Origin: Bifidobacterium gallicum DSM 20093 = LMG 11596
GTDB taxonomy: Bacteria; Actinomycetota; Actinomycetes; Actinomycetales; Bifidobacteriaceae
NCBI RefSeq assembly: GCF_000741205.1
Contig: NZ_JGYW01000009.1
Coordinates: 80,140 to 144,139 of the forward strand
Length of the DNA stretch: 64,000 bases
Direction of reading: 5' to 3'
Both the position numbers and the translations under genes were made by a program. This document shows, one piece after another, positions 44,856-55,351 of the stretch (the first letter of the stretch is position 1; each line of letters begins with the position of its first letter). The notes below the pieces were generated by a model. It was given only the letters and a program-made list of their open reading frames with translations. It did not search any database and was not told where the DNA came from.

Positions 44856-45605
44856 TTATTTCCGATCGAAATCAAAAATCTGATCGCCAATGCGCACCTT
44901 GACGGGCGGCACAAGCTGGACGGGCGTGCCCTGCTGCACTTTGTGTTCCCCCTCGTCGTCAATGATGAACGTGCCGTTGAGCGAACCGTAATCCTCAATC
45001 CACAACGAACCATCCTGGTCGAAACTGATGGCCGCATGGTTGCGTGACACCGTGCGTGTAGGATCAATCAGCCGCACGGCTTTGGCGCCTTGCGGAATGT
45101 CTTGAGACGGCTTGCGGCCCATTAGCACGCCCATGTCGACGACAATCTGCTGGCCCGTTGCCGGGTTCGTCATCTGATAGACGGTCTGCGGCGTCTCATC
45201 GGGCATGAACACGCTTGACAACACGGTGCCATCCCACTCCTCACTGCCCGTGGCCCCTTCCTCGGCAGTGTATTCGAGCGGTTCGCCTTCGTCGACGTCA
45301 TCATGGTCGTCCGATACAGCCGGGTCGGCGTAAGCATTCGCTGCGTAAGTGTCTGCTGCGTAAGCGTCTGCGGCAGAGTTCTGTACGAAAGCGTTCTCGG
45401 CGGCCGGATTCTCGGCGGCAGTATTGAAGCCCGCAGCGCTCGCGGAATGATCAACGAAGGAATCCTGCACGCTGGCATCCGCGGCCGCGGCGCCCGCAAC
45501 ATCGTCGTTGTAGCACCCAAATTCTGGTGGCGGAGGGTACGGTAATTTTTGCTGCATACGTTCTGTCTTATCACAGATCACGGGTGCCGTGCGCAAGCTC
45601 TTCAT
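44856..45605 (-). CDS. FHA-domain phosphothreonine reader
   Basis: A 249-residue soluble protein. Residues ~150-245 form a forkhead-associated domain with the phosphothreonine-binding GR (163-164), SRNH (187-190) and NGT (210-212). Before it lies SEEWDGTVLSSVF (Thr127), which resembles the N-terminal kinase target of the mycobacterial FHA protein GarA (an ETTSVF-type site). The first ~110 residues are Ala/Asp/Asn-rich and disordered. It probably binds phosphorylated partners of the cluster's kinase and may self-bind when phosphorylated. The start could be 45605 or the Met at 45557 (MQQKLPYPPPP); neither has a clear ribosome site. It converges with the PFNA operon. Confidence 0.88.
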   Translation of the reverse strand: MKSLRTAPVICDKTERMQQKLPYPPPPEFGCYNDDVAGAAAADASVQDSFVDHSASAAGFNTAAENPAAENAFVQNSAADAYAADTYAANAYADPAVSDDHDDVDEGEPLEYTAEEGATGSEEWDGTVLSSVFMPDETPQTVYQMTNPATGQQIVVDMGVLMGRKPSQDIPQGAKAVRLIDPTRTVSRNHAAISFDQDGSLWIEDYGSLNGTFIIDDEGEHKVQQGTPVQLVPPVKVRIGDQIFDFDRK

Positions 45606-45731
45606 CTAATGAAATAGCCAAAGGGACTGCAGTAGAGGGGGCGTGGCGGGTGACATGAGAAGAGAGCGGGCAACTCAACCACAACTCGGCCACACGATAA
45701 GAGCACCGCACAATAGCATCCCGGCAAAGCG

Positions 45732-45774
45732 CAAGGGGCGCTCCCCGCTGGTATCAGCGGAAAAGCGCCCCTTG
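45732..45774 (-). terminator. Terminator of the rpoBC operon
   Basis: CAAGGGGCGCT (45732-45742) pairs with AGCGCCCCTTG (45764-45774), with CCGCTG/CAGCGG continuing inside. It lies 18 bases past the rpoC stop on the minus strand. There is no long U-tract, but the stem is very stable. Confidence 0.8.
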
Positions 45775-45791
45775 TGTGAGGTGTTCTGGGA

Positions 45792-48700
45792 TCAGAGCAA
45801 GAAGTCGTCACCCAAGTCCATCTGGCCTCCGTTGTCGTTCAGGAAGTCATCCGGGTTGAAGTCGTCGCCGAGCTTCAAATCACCGAAGTCGATGCTGGAG
45901 AAGTCCACATCAGACAGGTCGGCGTCCGAGAAGTCCGTGGCCAGATCGCCGTCTTCGGTCAGGCCGAAGTTCGGGTAGATCGTGTCGCGGATCGCCTTGT
46001 CGGGCTCCACCACGGCGTTACGGTAGCGAGCCAGGCCGGTGCCGGCCGGGATCAGCTTACCGATGATCACGTTCTCCTTGAGGCCCTTGAGGTCATCTTC
46101 CTTCTGCGACAGCGCGGCTTCAGTGAGCACGCGCGTCGTTTCCTGGAACGAAGCGGCCGACAGCCACGAATCGGTGGCCAGCGACGCCTTTGTGATGCCC
46201 ATGAGTTCCGGACGGCCCACAGCCGGCTTGCCGCCATTGGCGACAGCGGCCTTGTTGGCCTCCTTGAACTTCATCTGGTCCACGAGTTCGCCAGGCAGCA
46301 GCGTCGTGTCACCAGAGTCGATGACGGTCCCACGGCGCAGCATCTGGTGCACAATGACCTCGATGTGCTTGTCGTGAATGTCAACGCCCTGCGAGCGGTA
46401 CACGTTGTGCACTTCTTCGACGATGTTCATCTGGGCGGCACGCGGGCCGAGGATGCGCAGGATCTTCTTCGGATCAACCGAACCCTCGATCAGCTGCGTA
46501 CCAGCTGCCACATGTTCGCCATCCTTGACGAGCATCGGCGCACGACGTGTCACGGGATACGTGATCGGCTCGACTGCCGTGTCATCGGGCGTCAACGTGA
46601 CCTGGCGGCCGCGCTCGGTGTCTTCGACCTTGATCGTGCCGGCGAACTCGGCGATCGGCGCCTCACCCTTAGGAGTACGGGCTTCGAACAACTCGGTCAC
46701 ACGAGGCAGACCCTGCGTGATATCGGAAGCCGAAGCGACGCCACCCGAGTGGAACGAACGCAGCGTCAACTGCGTACCAGGCTCACCAATCGACTGGGCT
46801 GCCACAATGCCGACGGCCTCGCCAACGTCCACGAGCTTGTTCGTGGCCAGCGACCAGCCATAGCACTTGGCGCACACGCCGCGCTTGGATTCGCAGGTCA
46901 GCACCGAACGGCCCTTGACCTCTTCGACACCGTGGTCCACGAGGTCGCGCAGCACGTCCATACCGAGCGCATCGCCCGCATGGTAGAGCACTTCACCCGT
47001 TTGCGGGTCGAGCACGTCGGCGGCGAGCAGACGCGAGTACGGGCCACCGTCAGCGGCCTTGACGAGCACGAGGTTGCCGAGGGCGTCGCGTTCAGCGACC
47101 TTCATCGGCAGACCGCGCTTCGTACCGCAGTCTTCCTCACGCACAATGACTTCCTGCGACACGTCCACGAGTCGACGCGTCAGATAACCCGACTCTGCCG
47201 TACGCAATGCCGTATCGGCCAGACCCTTACGGGCGCCGTGCTGCGAGATGAAGTACTCGAGCACCGACAGGCCTTCACGGTAGTTGGACTTGACAGGACG
47301 CGGAATGATCTCGCCCTTCGGGTTAGCCACGAGGCCTCGCATACCCGCGATCTGGCGGATCTGCATCCAGTTGCCTCGAGCGCCCGACTGCACCATGATG
47401 TTCACGTTGTTGTCGTCATGGAAGTTCTCACGCATGGCGTCAGCGACCTTGTCGGTGCATTCGGTCCACAGGTTGATCAGCTCCTGACGGCGCTCCTCCT
47501 CAGTCAACAGACCCATGTCGTACTGGTTGTTGACCTTGGCGGCCTGGTCCTCATAGCCCTTGATGATCTCGTCACCTTCCGGTGGGGCCACGATGTCGGA
47601 GAAGGCCATCGTCACGCCCGACCATGGGGCGCGCGTGAAGCCCAGATCCTTCAATGCGTCGAGCACTGCGGCCACCTGCTGCGTCGAGTAACGCGTAGCG
47701 ATGTCGTCCACGATCTTCGAGAGCTTGCCCTTCGGGGCCTGCTCGTTGATGAACGGGTAGTCGGTCGGCAGTGTTTCGTTGAACAGCAAACGGCCCATCG
47801 ACGTAGCGAACAGCACGGAACCGTCAGTGAAACGCTCCTCCTTGACCACTTCGGGGCTGCCCGGCTCAGGATCGACCACCGTGACTTCGCCCGGCTCCCA
47901 ATCGGTAGGCAGCACGAAGTCCTGCGGCAGACGGATCAGCACCTTGGCCTGCATGTCAATCTCGTGCAGGTCGAGCGCCATCTGCGCTTCCTCAAGCGAC
48001 GAGAACACGCGGCCCTGGCCCTTGGCGCCGTCCACAATGGTGGACAGGTAGTACAGACCCAGGATCATATCCTGCGAAGGCATCGTGACCGTGTGGCCGT
48101 CAGCCGGCTTCAGAATGTTGTCGGACGCCATCATCAGCGAACGGGCCTCAGCCTGCGCTTCAGCCGACAGCGGCAGGTGCACTGCCATCTGGTCGCCATC
48201 GAAGTCAGCGTTGAAAGCCGCGCACGCCAGCGGCGGCAGGTGGATGGCCTTACCTTCCACGAGGATCGGCTCGAACGCCTGGATGCCCAGACGGTGCAGC
48301 GTAGGTGCACGGTTGAGCAGCACAGGATGCTCGGCAATGACCTCTTCGAGCACGCCCCACACCTCGGCGTCACCGCGGTCCACGAGACGCTTGGCGCTCT
48401 TCATGTTCTGCGCGTAGTTCAAGTCCACAAGGCGCTTGATCACGAACGGCTTGAACAGTTCGAGAGCCATCGGCTTGGGCAGACCGCACTGGTGCATACG
48501 CAGGCTCGGGCCGACGACGATGACGGAACGGCCGGAGTAGTCCACGCGCTTACCGAGCAGGTTCTGACGGAAACGGCCCTGCTTGCCCTTGAGCATGTCG
48601 CTCAACGACTTGAGCGGACGGTTCGACGCGCCCGTCACCGGGCGGCCACGACGGCCGTTGTCGAACAGCGAATCCACAGCTTCCTGCAGCATGCGCTTTT

Positions 48701-49811
48701 CGTTGTTCAGCATGATCTCAGGGGCGCCGAGCTCAATCAGTCGCTTGAGTCGGTTGTTACGGTTGATCACGCGGCGGTACAGGTCGTTCAAATCCGACGT
48801 GGCGAAACGGCCACCGTCGAGCTGCACCATCGGGCGCAGGTCCGGCGGGATGACCGGGATCACGTCGAGCACCATGGCCTCAGGCTTGTTGCCCGTGGTC
48901 AGGAACGCGTTGACGACCTTGAGGCGCTTCAACGCGCGAGCCTTGCGCTGGCCCGTACCCGTCTCGATTTCCTCACGCAGTTCCTTGGCCGCGCCTTCCA
49001 GATCGAAATCCTGCAGACGCTTCTTGATCGCCTCGGCACCCATGCAGCCCTCGAAGTAATCGCCGTAACGATCCTTCATTTCGAGCCACAGGTCCACGTC
49101 GTTTTCCATGTCGCCGGGCTTGAGTCCCTTGAAATGCGTGAACACGGTGTTCAAACGTGCGATCTGGTCATCGAAACGCTGGCGGATGGCCGCCATGTCG
49201 CGCTCGGCCCCGTTGCGCAGCTTCGTGCGCTGGCTGCCCTTGACCTCGCCTTCAGCTTCGAGGGCCGCCAGGTCCTCCTCCACTTTCTTGGCGCGGGCTT
49301 CGATTTCGAGGTCGCGACGGCGTTCGAGGTTCTTGATTTCGGTGTCGAACTCGTCCTGCAGGTCCGGCATGTCGTTGTGACGTGCCTCTTCATCGACGCC
49401 CGTGACCATATAGGAGGCGAAGTAGATGACCTTCTCGAGTTCCTTCGGCGCGATACCGAGCAGGTAACCCAAACGGCTCGGCACACCCTTGAAGAACCAG
49501 ATGTGCGTGACTGGTGCGGCCAGTTCAATGTGGCCCATGCGTTCACGGCGCACGCGGCTACGCGTCACTTCCACACCGCAGCGTTCGCACACGATGCCCT
49601 TGAAACGCACGCGCTTGTACTTGCCGCACGCGCATTCCCAATCTCGCGTCGGTCCAAAGATCTGTTCGCCGAACAGACCGTCTTTTTCTGGCTTGAGCGT
49701 ACGGTAATTGATGGTTTCCGGCTTCTTGACCTCGCCGTGGCTCCAGCCGCGGATATCGTCGGCGGTGGCCAGGCCGATCTTCAGTTTGTCAAAAGCGTTG
49801 ACGTCCAGCAC
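45792..49811 (-). CDS. rpoC: RNA polymerase beta' subunit
   Basis: The 1339-residue largest catalytic subunit. The active-site Mg loop [12 protein letters not shown] is intact. The N-terminal zinc ribbon is [11 protein letters not shown]...CERC, the bridge/trigger regions are in order, and the C-terminus is acidic (Asp-rich), as in actinobacteria. The start is GTG at 49811 with AAGGATG upstream. It follows rpoB after a 176-bp gap with two hairpins. Confidence 0.98.
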   Translation of the reverse strand: MLDVNAFDKLKIGLATADDIRGWSHGEVKKPETINYRTLKPEKDGLFGEQIFGPTRDWECACGKYKRVRFKGIVCERCGVEVTRSRVRRERMGHIELAAPVTHIWFFKGVPSRLGYLLGIAPKELEKVIYFASYMVTGVDEEARHNDMPDLQDEFDTEIKNLERRRDLEIEARAKKVEEDLAALEAEGEVKGSQRTKLRNGAERDMAAIRQRFDDQIARLNTVFTHFKGLKPGDMENDVDLWLEMKDRYGDYFEGCMGAEAIKKRLQDFDLEGAAKELREEIETGTGQRKARALKRLKVVNAFLTTGNKPEAMVLDVIPVIPPDLRPMVQLDGGRFATSDLNDLYRRVINRNNRLKRLIELGAPEIMLNNEKRMLQEAVDSLFDNGRRGRPVTGASNRPLKSLSDMLKGKQGRFRQNLLGKRVDYSGRSVIVVGPSLRMHQCGLPKPMALELFKPFVIKRLVDLNYAQNMKSAKRLVDRGDAEVWGVLEEVIAEHPVLLNRAPTLHRLGIQAFEPILVEGKAIHLPPLACAAFNADFDGDQMAVHLPLSAEAQAEARSLMMASDNILKPADGHTVTMPSQDMILGLYYLSTIVDGAKGQGRVFSSLEEAQMALDLHEIDMQAKVLIRLPQDFVLPTDWEPGEVTVVDPEPGSPEVVKEERFTDGSVLFATSMGRLLFNETLPTDYPFINEQAPKGKLSKIVDDIATRYSTQQVAAVLDALKDLGFTRAPWSGVTMAFSDIVAPPEGDEIIKGYEDQAAKVNNQYDMGLLTEEERRQELINLWTECTDKVADAMRENFHDDNNVNIMVQSGARGNWMQIRQIAGMRGLVANPKGEIIPRPVKSNYREGLSVLEYFISQHGARKGLADTALRTAESGYLTRRLVDVSQEVIVREEDCGTKRGLPMKVAERDALGNLVLVKAADGGPYSRLLAADVLDPQTGEVLYHAGDALGMDVLRDLVDHGVEEVKGRSVLTCESKRGVCAKCYGWSLATNKLVDVGEAVGIVAAQSIGEPGTQLTLRSFHSGGVASASDITQGLPRVTELFEARTPKGEAPIAEFAGTIKVEDTERGRQVTLTPDDTAVEPITYPVTRRAPMLVKDGEHVAAGTQLIEGSVDPKKILRILGPRAAQMNIVEEVHNVYRSQGVDIHDKHIEVIVHQMLRRGTVIDSGDTTLLPGELVDQMKFKEANKAAVANGGKPAVGRPELMGITKASLATDSWLSAASFQETTRVLTEAALSQKEDDLKGLKENVIIGKLIPAGTGLARYRNAVVEPDKAIRDTIYPNFGLTEDGDLATDFSDADLSDVDFSSIDFGDLKLGDDFNPDDFLNDNGGQMDLGDDFLL

Positions 49812-49878
49812 TGATTACATCCTTCTTACGAATCGTGTGGTTGTTGTCTTCTGGACTGCGTTACGTTACGGGGTGGTT

Positions 49879-49900
49879 CAGTGGGTTTGTTAACCCACTG
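49879..49900. promoter_or_regulatory. Second stem-loop in the rpoB-rpoC gap
   Basis: CAGTGGGTT (49879-49887) and AACCCACTG (49892-49900) pair around a four-base loop, ~70 bases before the rpoC start. It could be an attenuator or processing site. Confidence 0.55.
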
Positions 49901-49903
49901 AGG

Positions 49904-49945
49904 GTGGGCAGAAATACCAATAATTATGTATTTATTTCTGCCCAC
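49904..49945. promoter_or_regulatory. First stem-loop in the rpoB-rpoC gap
   Basis: GTGGGCAGAAATA (49904-49916) and TATTTCTGCCCAC (49933-49945) form a perfect 13-bp stem with a 16-base AT-rich loop, 43 bases after the rpoB stop. It may partly terminate transcription between the two genes. Confidence 0.6.
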
Positions 49946-49987
49946 GCTCCGTAACTTCTCGCAGCTACTTCGTGCAGTTGGTCGGTA

Positions 49988-52900
49988 TCACTGGTACTCG
50001 GGTGCGTCAACAATCTGATCAGCCTTGGCAGCGGCATCCGGACGGGCGCCGATGTTGAAGCCCAGATCGTTGGAGGAGGAAACCGGGTCGTCGTCCTCGT
50101 CCTTCATGTCGATGGCCACGCCTTCGGCGTTGAGCACCTCGACGTTCAGCGAGAGCGACTGCATTTCCTTAAGCAGCACCTTGAAGGATTCGGGGATACC
50201 TGCCGGCGGCAGATTATCGCCCTTCACAATGGCGCCGTAAACGCGCACGCGGCCGTCCACGTCGTCGGACTTGGTCGTCATCATCTCATGCAGCGTGTAA
50301 GCGGCACCGTAAGCCTCGAGCGCCCACACCTCCATCTCGCCGAAACGCTGGCCACCGAACTGGGCCTTACCACCCAACGGCTGCTGCGTAATCATCGAGT
50401 ACGGACCGGTGGAACGCGCGTGAATCTTGTCGTCGACCAAGTGGTGGAGCTTAAGCATGTACATGTAGCCCACGGAAATCGGCTTCGGGAACGGCTCGCC
50501 GGTGCGGCCGTCGAACAGCGTCGCCTTGCCGTTGTCGCCGACGAGCTTGTTGCCGTCACGGTCGGCAAGAGTCGTGGACAGCAAGCCCTTGAGCGTTTCC
50601 TGCTTGACACCGTCGAACACAGGCGTGGCCACCGGAGTGCCGGGCTCAGCCTTCTCGGCGCCCTTGGGCACGTACTGCTTCCACTCAGCCTCAAGATCGG
50701 GATCAAGCGAGATGTCCCAGCCCTGGTGAGCGACCCAGCCCAAGTGCAGTTCGAGCACCTGGCCGAGGTTCATTCGAGACGGCACACCCAGCGGGTTGAG
50801 CATGATGTCAACCGGCGTGCCATCCGCCAGGAACGGCATATCCTCTTCCGGAAGGATGCGCGAAATGACACCCTTGTTGCCGTGACGGCCCGAAAGCTTG
50901 TCACCCTGCGTGATCTTGCGGTGCTGAGCGATGTAAACGCGAATCATCTGATTGACGCCGCTGGGCAGCTCGTCGCCGTCCTCCTCAGCGTCCTCACGCG
51001 TAATCTCCTTGACAGCGATAACGGTACCCGTCTCACCATGAGGCACACGCAGCGACGTGTCACGCACTTCGCGGCTCTTCTCGCCGAAGATGGCGCGCAG
51101 CAAGCGCTCTTCGGGAGTCAGCTCGGTCTCGCCCTTCGGTGTGACCTTGCCCACGAGAATGTCGCCGGCCTCAACCTCGGCGCCGATGCGGATGATACCG
51201 CGCTCGTCCAAGTTGGCCACAGCGTCCTCGCCAACGTTCGGCAAGTCGCGCGTAATCTCCTCGGCACCCAGCTTGGTTTCGCGGGCGTCAATCTCGTACT
51301 CCTCAATGTGGATCGACGAAAGCGTGTCGTCCTGCACGAGGCGCTGCGAAATGATGACGGCGTCCTCATAGTTGTAGCCGTTCCACGGCATGAACGCGAC
51401 GAGCAGGTTCTTACCCAGAGCCATTTCGCCCTTCTCGGTGGCCGGACCGTCAGCCAGCACAGTGCCCTTCTCCACGCGCTCGCCGTCCTTGATCAGCGGC
51501 ACCTGGTTGTAGCACGTCGTCTGGTTCGAACGCTGGAACTTGGCGAGCTTGTAGGAGCTTGTCGTGCCATCGTCGTTCATCACGCGGATGATGTCGGCGG
51601 ACACGTAGACCACAACGCCGGGCTTTTCAGCCAAAATCACGTCGCCCGAATCCACAGCCGAACGCCATTCGGCGCCCGTGCCCACGAGCGGACGCTCGGA
51701 CTTGATCAGCGGCACGGCCTGGCGCTGCATGTTCGTACCCATCAGCGCTCGGTGGCCCTCATCGTGCTCAAGGAACGGAATCAGCGAAGCGCCGACGGAC
51801 ACCATCTGGCGCGGGGAGACGTCCATGTAGTCGACCATGTCGACGGGCACATCCTCAGCCTCGCCAGCGGCGTCTCGCACGAGCGCGTCCTTCTCGACGA
51901 AGTCGCCGTTCTTGTCAAGCTTCTGGTTGGCCTGGGCGATCACGTGGTCCATATCGCGGTCGGCAGTCATGTAGACGACCTCGTCGGTAACGTGGCCGTT
52001 GACCACCTTGCGGTACGGCGTCTCAATGAAGCCGAACGGGTTGATGCGGCCGAACGTTGCGAGCGAGCCGATCAGACCGATGTTCGGGCCTTCAGGGGAT
52101 TCGATCGGGCACATGCGGCCGAAGTGGGACGGGTGCACGTCTCGCACTTCCATCGACGCGCGGTCGCGCGACAGGCCGCCGGGGCCCAGAGCCGACAGAC
52201 GGCGCTTGTTCGTCACGCCGGCCAGCGGGTTGTTCTGGTCCATGAACTGCGAGAGCTGCGAAGTGCCGAAGAACTCCTTGATCGTGGCGTTCACGGGGCG
52301 GATGTTGATCAGTGACTGTGGCGTGATCGCTTCGGCGTCCTGCGTCGTCATGCGTTCGCGCACCACGCGCTCCATGCGGCTCAGGCCCGTGCGCAGCTGG
52401 TTCTGGATCAGCTCACCGACCTGGCGGATACGACGGTTGCCAAAGTGGTCGATATCGTCCACGTCTACGCGCAGCTCAACGTCTTCGCCGTCACGCTTGC
52501 CAGCGAACGTTGCGCCACCGGCATGCAGCGTCACAAGGTACTTGATCGTGGCCACAATGTCTTCCTGAGACAGGCTGCGATCGTTGTAATCCTTCTCTAG
52601 ACCAAGCTTGCGGTTGATCTTGTAGCGGCCCACGCGAGCCAAGTCGTAACGCTTCGTGTTGAAGTAGAACGAGTCGAGCAGGTTGCGGCCGGCTTCCGGC
52701 GTGGCCGTGTCGGCCGGACGGATCTTGCGGTACAGGTCGGTCAGAGCCTCGTCCTGCGTCTCGATTGTCTCGTTCTCCAGAGCGTCGAGCACGAGCGGGT
52801 AGCCTTCAAACGCTTCACGGATTTCAGGCTTCGTCATGCCAATGGCCATCAGGAACACAATGGCCGACTGCTTGCGCTTGCGGTCCACGCGCACACCAAG

Positions 52901-53554
52901 GAAGTCGCGCTTGTCGATTTCGAACTCGAGCCATGCGCCACGGCTCGGGATGATCTTGGCGCCGAACACTTCCTTGTCGGATGAACGGTCCGGCGTACGG
53001 TCGAAGTACACGCCAGGCGAGCGCACGAGCTGCGAGACGATGACGCGCTCGGTGCCGCCGATGATGAACGTGCCGTGTGGGGTCTGCAGCGGGAAGTCGC
53101 CCATGAACACGGTCTGCGACTTGATTTCGCCGGTCTCGCCGTTTTCGAACTCGGCGTTCACATACAGCGGTGCGGAATAGGTGTAATCCTTCTCCTTGCA
53201 CTCCTGGACTGTATGGCGCGGTTCCTCGAAGTACGGGTCGGAGAAGGTCAGGCTCATGGTCTGAGCAAAGTTTTCAATTGGGGAAATTTCCTGGAAGACT
53301 TCGTCGAGGCCTGAGATGTGTGCCACGGTGTTCGTGCCGTTCTTCTCGTCTTCCTCAACGCGCTTGGCCCAACGCTCGTTGCCGACCAGCCAGTCAAAGC
53401 TGTCGGTCTGCACGCCGAGCAGGTAGGGCACATCGATGGGTTCCTTGATGGAGCCGAAATTCACACGGTCCGATGCCTTGTGCAGATCGATATCTTTTTG
53501 GTCGGCGCGTGCGATGATTTCAGTGGTATTCGTCGTAGCTTGAGTTTCAGCCAA
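49988..53554 (-). CDS. rpoB: RNA polymerase beta subunit
   Basis: Catalytic beta subunit of RNA polymerase. The rifampicin-pocket region reads [20 protein letters not shown] then [10 protein letters not shown]; the residue matching E. coli His526 is Asn449 here (codon 52208-52210). The DRDGNK and GRHGNKG regions and the C-terminal beta clamp are normal. The start is taken as TTG at 53554 because AAGGA lies eight bases upstream, giving [16 protein letters not shown] and 1188 residues. A TTG at 53590 in the same frame has no ribosome site. A ~0.5-kb upstream region lacks genes. Confidence 0.97.
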   Translation of the reverse strand: MAETQATTNTTEIIARADQKDIDLHKASDRVNFGSIKEPIDVPYLLGVQTDSFDWLVGNERWAKRVEEDEKNGTNTVAHISGLDEVFQEISPIENFAQTMSLTFSDPYFEEPRHTVQECKEKDYTYSAPLYVNAEFENGETGEIKSQTVFMGDFPLQTPHGTFIIGGTERVIVSQLVRSPGVYFDRTPDRSSDKEVFGAKIIPSRGAWLEFEIDKRDFLGVRVDRKRKQSAIVFLMAIGMTKPEIREAFEGYPLVLDALENETIETQDEALTDLYRKIRPADTATPEAGRNLLDSFYFNTKRYDLARVGRYKINRKLGLEKDYNDRSLSQEDIVATIKYLVTLHAGGATFAGKRDGEDVELRVDVDDIDHFGNRRIRQVGELIQNQLRTGLSRMERVVRERMTTQDAEAITPQSLINIRPVNATIKEFFGTSQLSQFMDQNNPLAGVTNKRRLSALGPGGLSRDRASMEVRDVHPSHFGRMCPIESPEGPNIGLIGSLATFGRINPFGFIETPYRKVVNGHVTDEVVYMTADRDMDHVIAQANQKLDKNGDFVEKDALVRDAAGEAEDVPVDMVDYMDVSPRQMVSVGASLIPFLEHDEGHRALMGTNMQRQAVPLIKSERPLVGTGAEWRSAVDSGDVILAEKPGVVVYVSADIIRVMNDDGTTSSYKLAKFQRSNQTTCYNQVPLIKDGERVEKGTVLADGPATEKGEMALGKNLLVAFMPWNGYNYEDAVIISQRLVQDDTLSSIHIEEYEIDARETKLGAEEITRDLPNVGEDAVANLDERGIIRIGAEVEAGDILVGKVTPKGETELTPEERLLRAIFGEKSREVRDTSLRVPHGETGTVIAVKEITREDAEEDGDELPSGVNQMIRVYIAQHRKITQGDKLSGRHGNKGVISRILPEEDMPFLADGTPVDIMLNPLGVPSRMNLGQVLELHLGWVAHQGWDISLDPDLEAEWKQYVPKGAEKAEPGTPVATPVFDGVKQETLKGLLSTTLADRDGNKLVGDNGKATLFDGRTGEPFPKPISVGYMYMLKLHHLVDDKIHARSTGPYSMITQQPLGGKAQFGGQRFGEMEVWALEAYGAAYTLHEMMTTKSDDVDGRVRVYGAIVKGDNLPPAGIPESFKVLLKEMQSLSLNVEVLNAEGVAIDMKDEDDDPVSSSNDLGFNIGARPDAAAKADQIVDAPEYQ

Positions 53555-54067
53555 TGGACGTTCCTTATCGCTCTCTAAAATAATCGTCAATCATGTACGG
53601 GGAAGCGTCATGGGCATTGGCCGCCATATGCCTATATGCGGGCGCTTCGTCGTTGCAAGCATGCCCGCTATTTGACATACCGCTATACGCAACTAACAAA
53701 CAGTACTATTGTCCGTTGACAATCAACCATTCCGAAGCGCCCATTATTCCGGTTTTTCTGTGACGGCGTGTCGCGTGTAATACCAACGTTTGTTGGGGGT
53801 TGCATCCATGCAGCTGCCGGATAGTCCTGATGCATCTGCAGAGACATCTGGCATACACCTGTCGTACCTGATGTTGTACCTGAGTATGCCATTCTCCCGT
53901 GAGCTCGTACATGCCGATACACACAATCCCCCTACACAGCAACCAAAGACGCCCATACACTATTGCTCACCAATTGCTAACCAATCGTCAACCAGTCCAG
54001 ATCCCAGATCAGCCGCAACCGCCACCCGCTCCAAGGCGCGTACGCGGGCACAGGCCAGCACATGCAC
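53555..54067. other. rpoB upstream/leader region
   Basis: About 510 bp with no credible gene; it should carry the rpoB promoter(s) and a leader. A small TTGTC/GACAA repeat sits at 53709-53722, and GGCATAC (53850-53856) and GTATGCC (53884-53890) bracket a block with repeated GTACCTG. Promoter boxes could not be fixed with confidence. Confidence 0.5.
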
Positions 54068-54913
54068 CTATTCGACGGTCACAGTTACCGGATCGCTGGC
54101 CACTTTCGGATTGTCTTTCATCACGAGGCGTGCCACATAGGTGCCGCGGTCCACGTGCGGCAAATCGGCTTCGGCCACGCATTCATTGGAACTGCGCGTT
54201 GTGTTCCATACGATTTGCTGCTCATCCTTTTGTCCGGCGAACATCAGCAACGGACGATACTGCGCTTCGCAGGCGTCGGAACGCCATACCGTGTCGTTGC
54301 CCGAAGTGATCACGAGCACACGCTCATCGTCGGCACCGTTGACAAAACATCCCGACGGGCTGCTGCCCGTATAGCTGATTGTGGCCGTGAAATCGATGGC
54401 ACCGCCCACGCCTGTTGACGTCGACGATGGTGTCAATGTCATGTTCACATCATTGGGCCCGCAATCGGGCACATTGCTTTTCTTGGGGGCTTGTGGCGCT
54501 TCGCCTCGTGTCAATGCCATCGTGTCGGCGCGCTGGGCGTTCTCATGGATGCGCACGGCACCGCGAATCAACGACACCACGCAAAAGATCACGACGGCCA
54601 ATGCCGCCAACGCCGCCACCAGCGCCACAGCCCTGCGCCGCCTATACATCCACTTCTTCGACTTGCGCGACTTGCGCGACTTGGAACCCTTTTTCTTGCC
54701 AATGAAGTTTTTGGACATATTGGACTTATTGGACTTGGAGGATCCCTTCGAAGCGGATGCTTTCCCCGTCACCCCAGCCTCCCCGCGCTTTGCAGACCCT
54801 CCACGACGCACAGCATCATCGCCACGTCGCCCATCCCGAGATGGTGCACCCGTGCGTGAACGGGCGCTGCTTGATGTGCGCGGCTTGTTCGAATGCGATG
54901 ACTCCTGACCCAT
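54068..54913 (-). CDS. Single-span membrane protein with very basic N-terminus and Ig-like outer domain
   Basis: A 281-residue protein of unknown function. Residues 1-93 are Ser/Arg/Lys-rich (KKKGSKSRKSRKSKKWMYRR near the end), cytoplasmic and likely to bind nucleic acid or acidic membrane lipid. One span covers ~95-117. The outer ~160 residues have four to five Cys and the beta-strand pattern of an Ig-like domain, ending KVASDPVTVTVE. The tail of such proteins is often annotated only as hypothetical in bifidobacteria. It lies upstream of rpoB in the same direction, but 513 bp lie between. The ATG at 54913 has only a weak GGGCAG upstream. Confidence 0.75.
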   Translation of the reverse strand: MGQESSHSNKPRTSSSARSRTGAPSRDGRRGDDAVRRGGSAKRGEAGVTGKASASKGSSKSNKSNMSKNFIGKKKGSKSRKSRKSKKWMYRRRRAVALVAALAALAVVIFCVVSLIRGAVRIHENAQRADTMALTRGEAPQAPKKSNVPDCGPNDVNMTLTPSSTSTGVGGAIDFTATISYTGSSPSGCFVNGADDERVLVITSGNDTVWRSDACEAQYRPLLMFAGQKDEQQIVWNTTRSSNECVAEADLPHVDRGTYVARLVMKDNPKVASDPVTVTVE

Positions 54914-55040
54914 GCTGCCCAGTGTACCGTCCCACCTCCGCTTTTCCGCGAGCCGACCTCCCTGCTCATCAACCCGCTCATCAACCTCCTCTGACCGTCA
55001 ACCGCTCCTCTCCATCAACTCCCCCATCTCATCCTTGACA

Positions 55041-55250
55041 GATGTATCGCGTTTGTACCACGGTGGAACGTTGACGCTACGGATTTCACCTCGTTTTGCA
55101 CGCGTCTGTACCACGGTGGTACAAACGCATGCATTTTGGGCCAAAATCCGTATCGCCGCTGTACCACCGTGGTACGTTCGCGATACAGATTCGCTGCAAA
55201 CAGCCAAAGATGTGTCGCGTTTGTACCGCCGTGGTACGTTCGCGATGCAT
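55041..55250. repeat. Array B: four GTACCAC-S-GTGGTAC palindromes
   Basis: The 15-base palindromes are centred at about 55062, 55115, 55168 and 55230 (steps 53, 53, 62). Copies 1 and 4 have one or two changes. The flanks extend some copies (GTTTGTACC...GGTACAAAC). The array is nearly the reverse complement of the inner part of array C on the far side of the gene at 55352-56479; between copies 2 and 3 the two are identical. No ORF is supported. Confidence 0.9.
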
Positions 55251-55351
55251 CTTGGGCATCCGGATGGGTCTACTCCGGCTCAAGCCACATCGTCGTGATG
55301 GAGCAAACTGTTCACCTGTGCCGTTCGTCAACTGTGCCGAACCGGCAATCG

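Noticed and set aside
46347-49814. 1155-codon plus-strand frame over rpoC
   Set aside because: It is a long antisense shadow created by the strong codon bias of rpoC. The same applies to the plus-strand frame over rpoB.
53790-54140. Plus-strand gene in the rpoB upstream region
   Set aside because: The frame runs into the antisense of the membrane protein gene, has no ribosome site and low-complexity composition.
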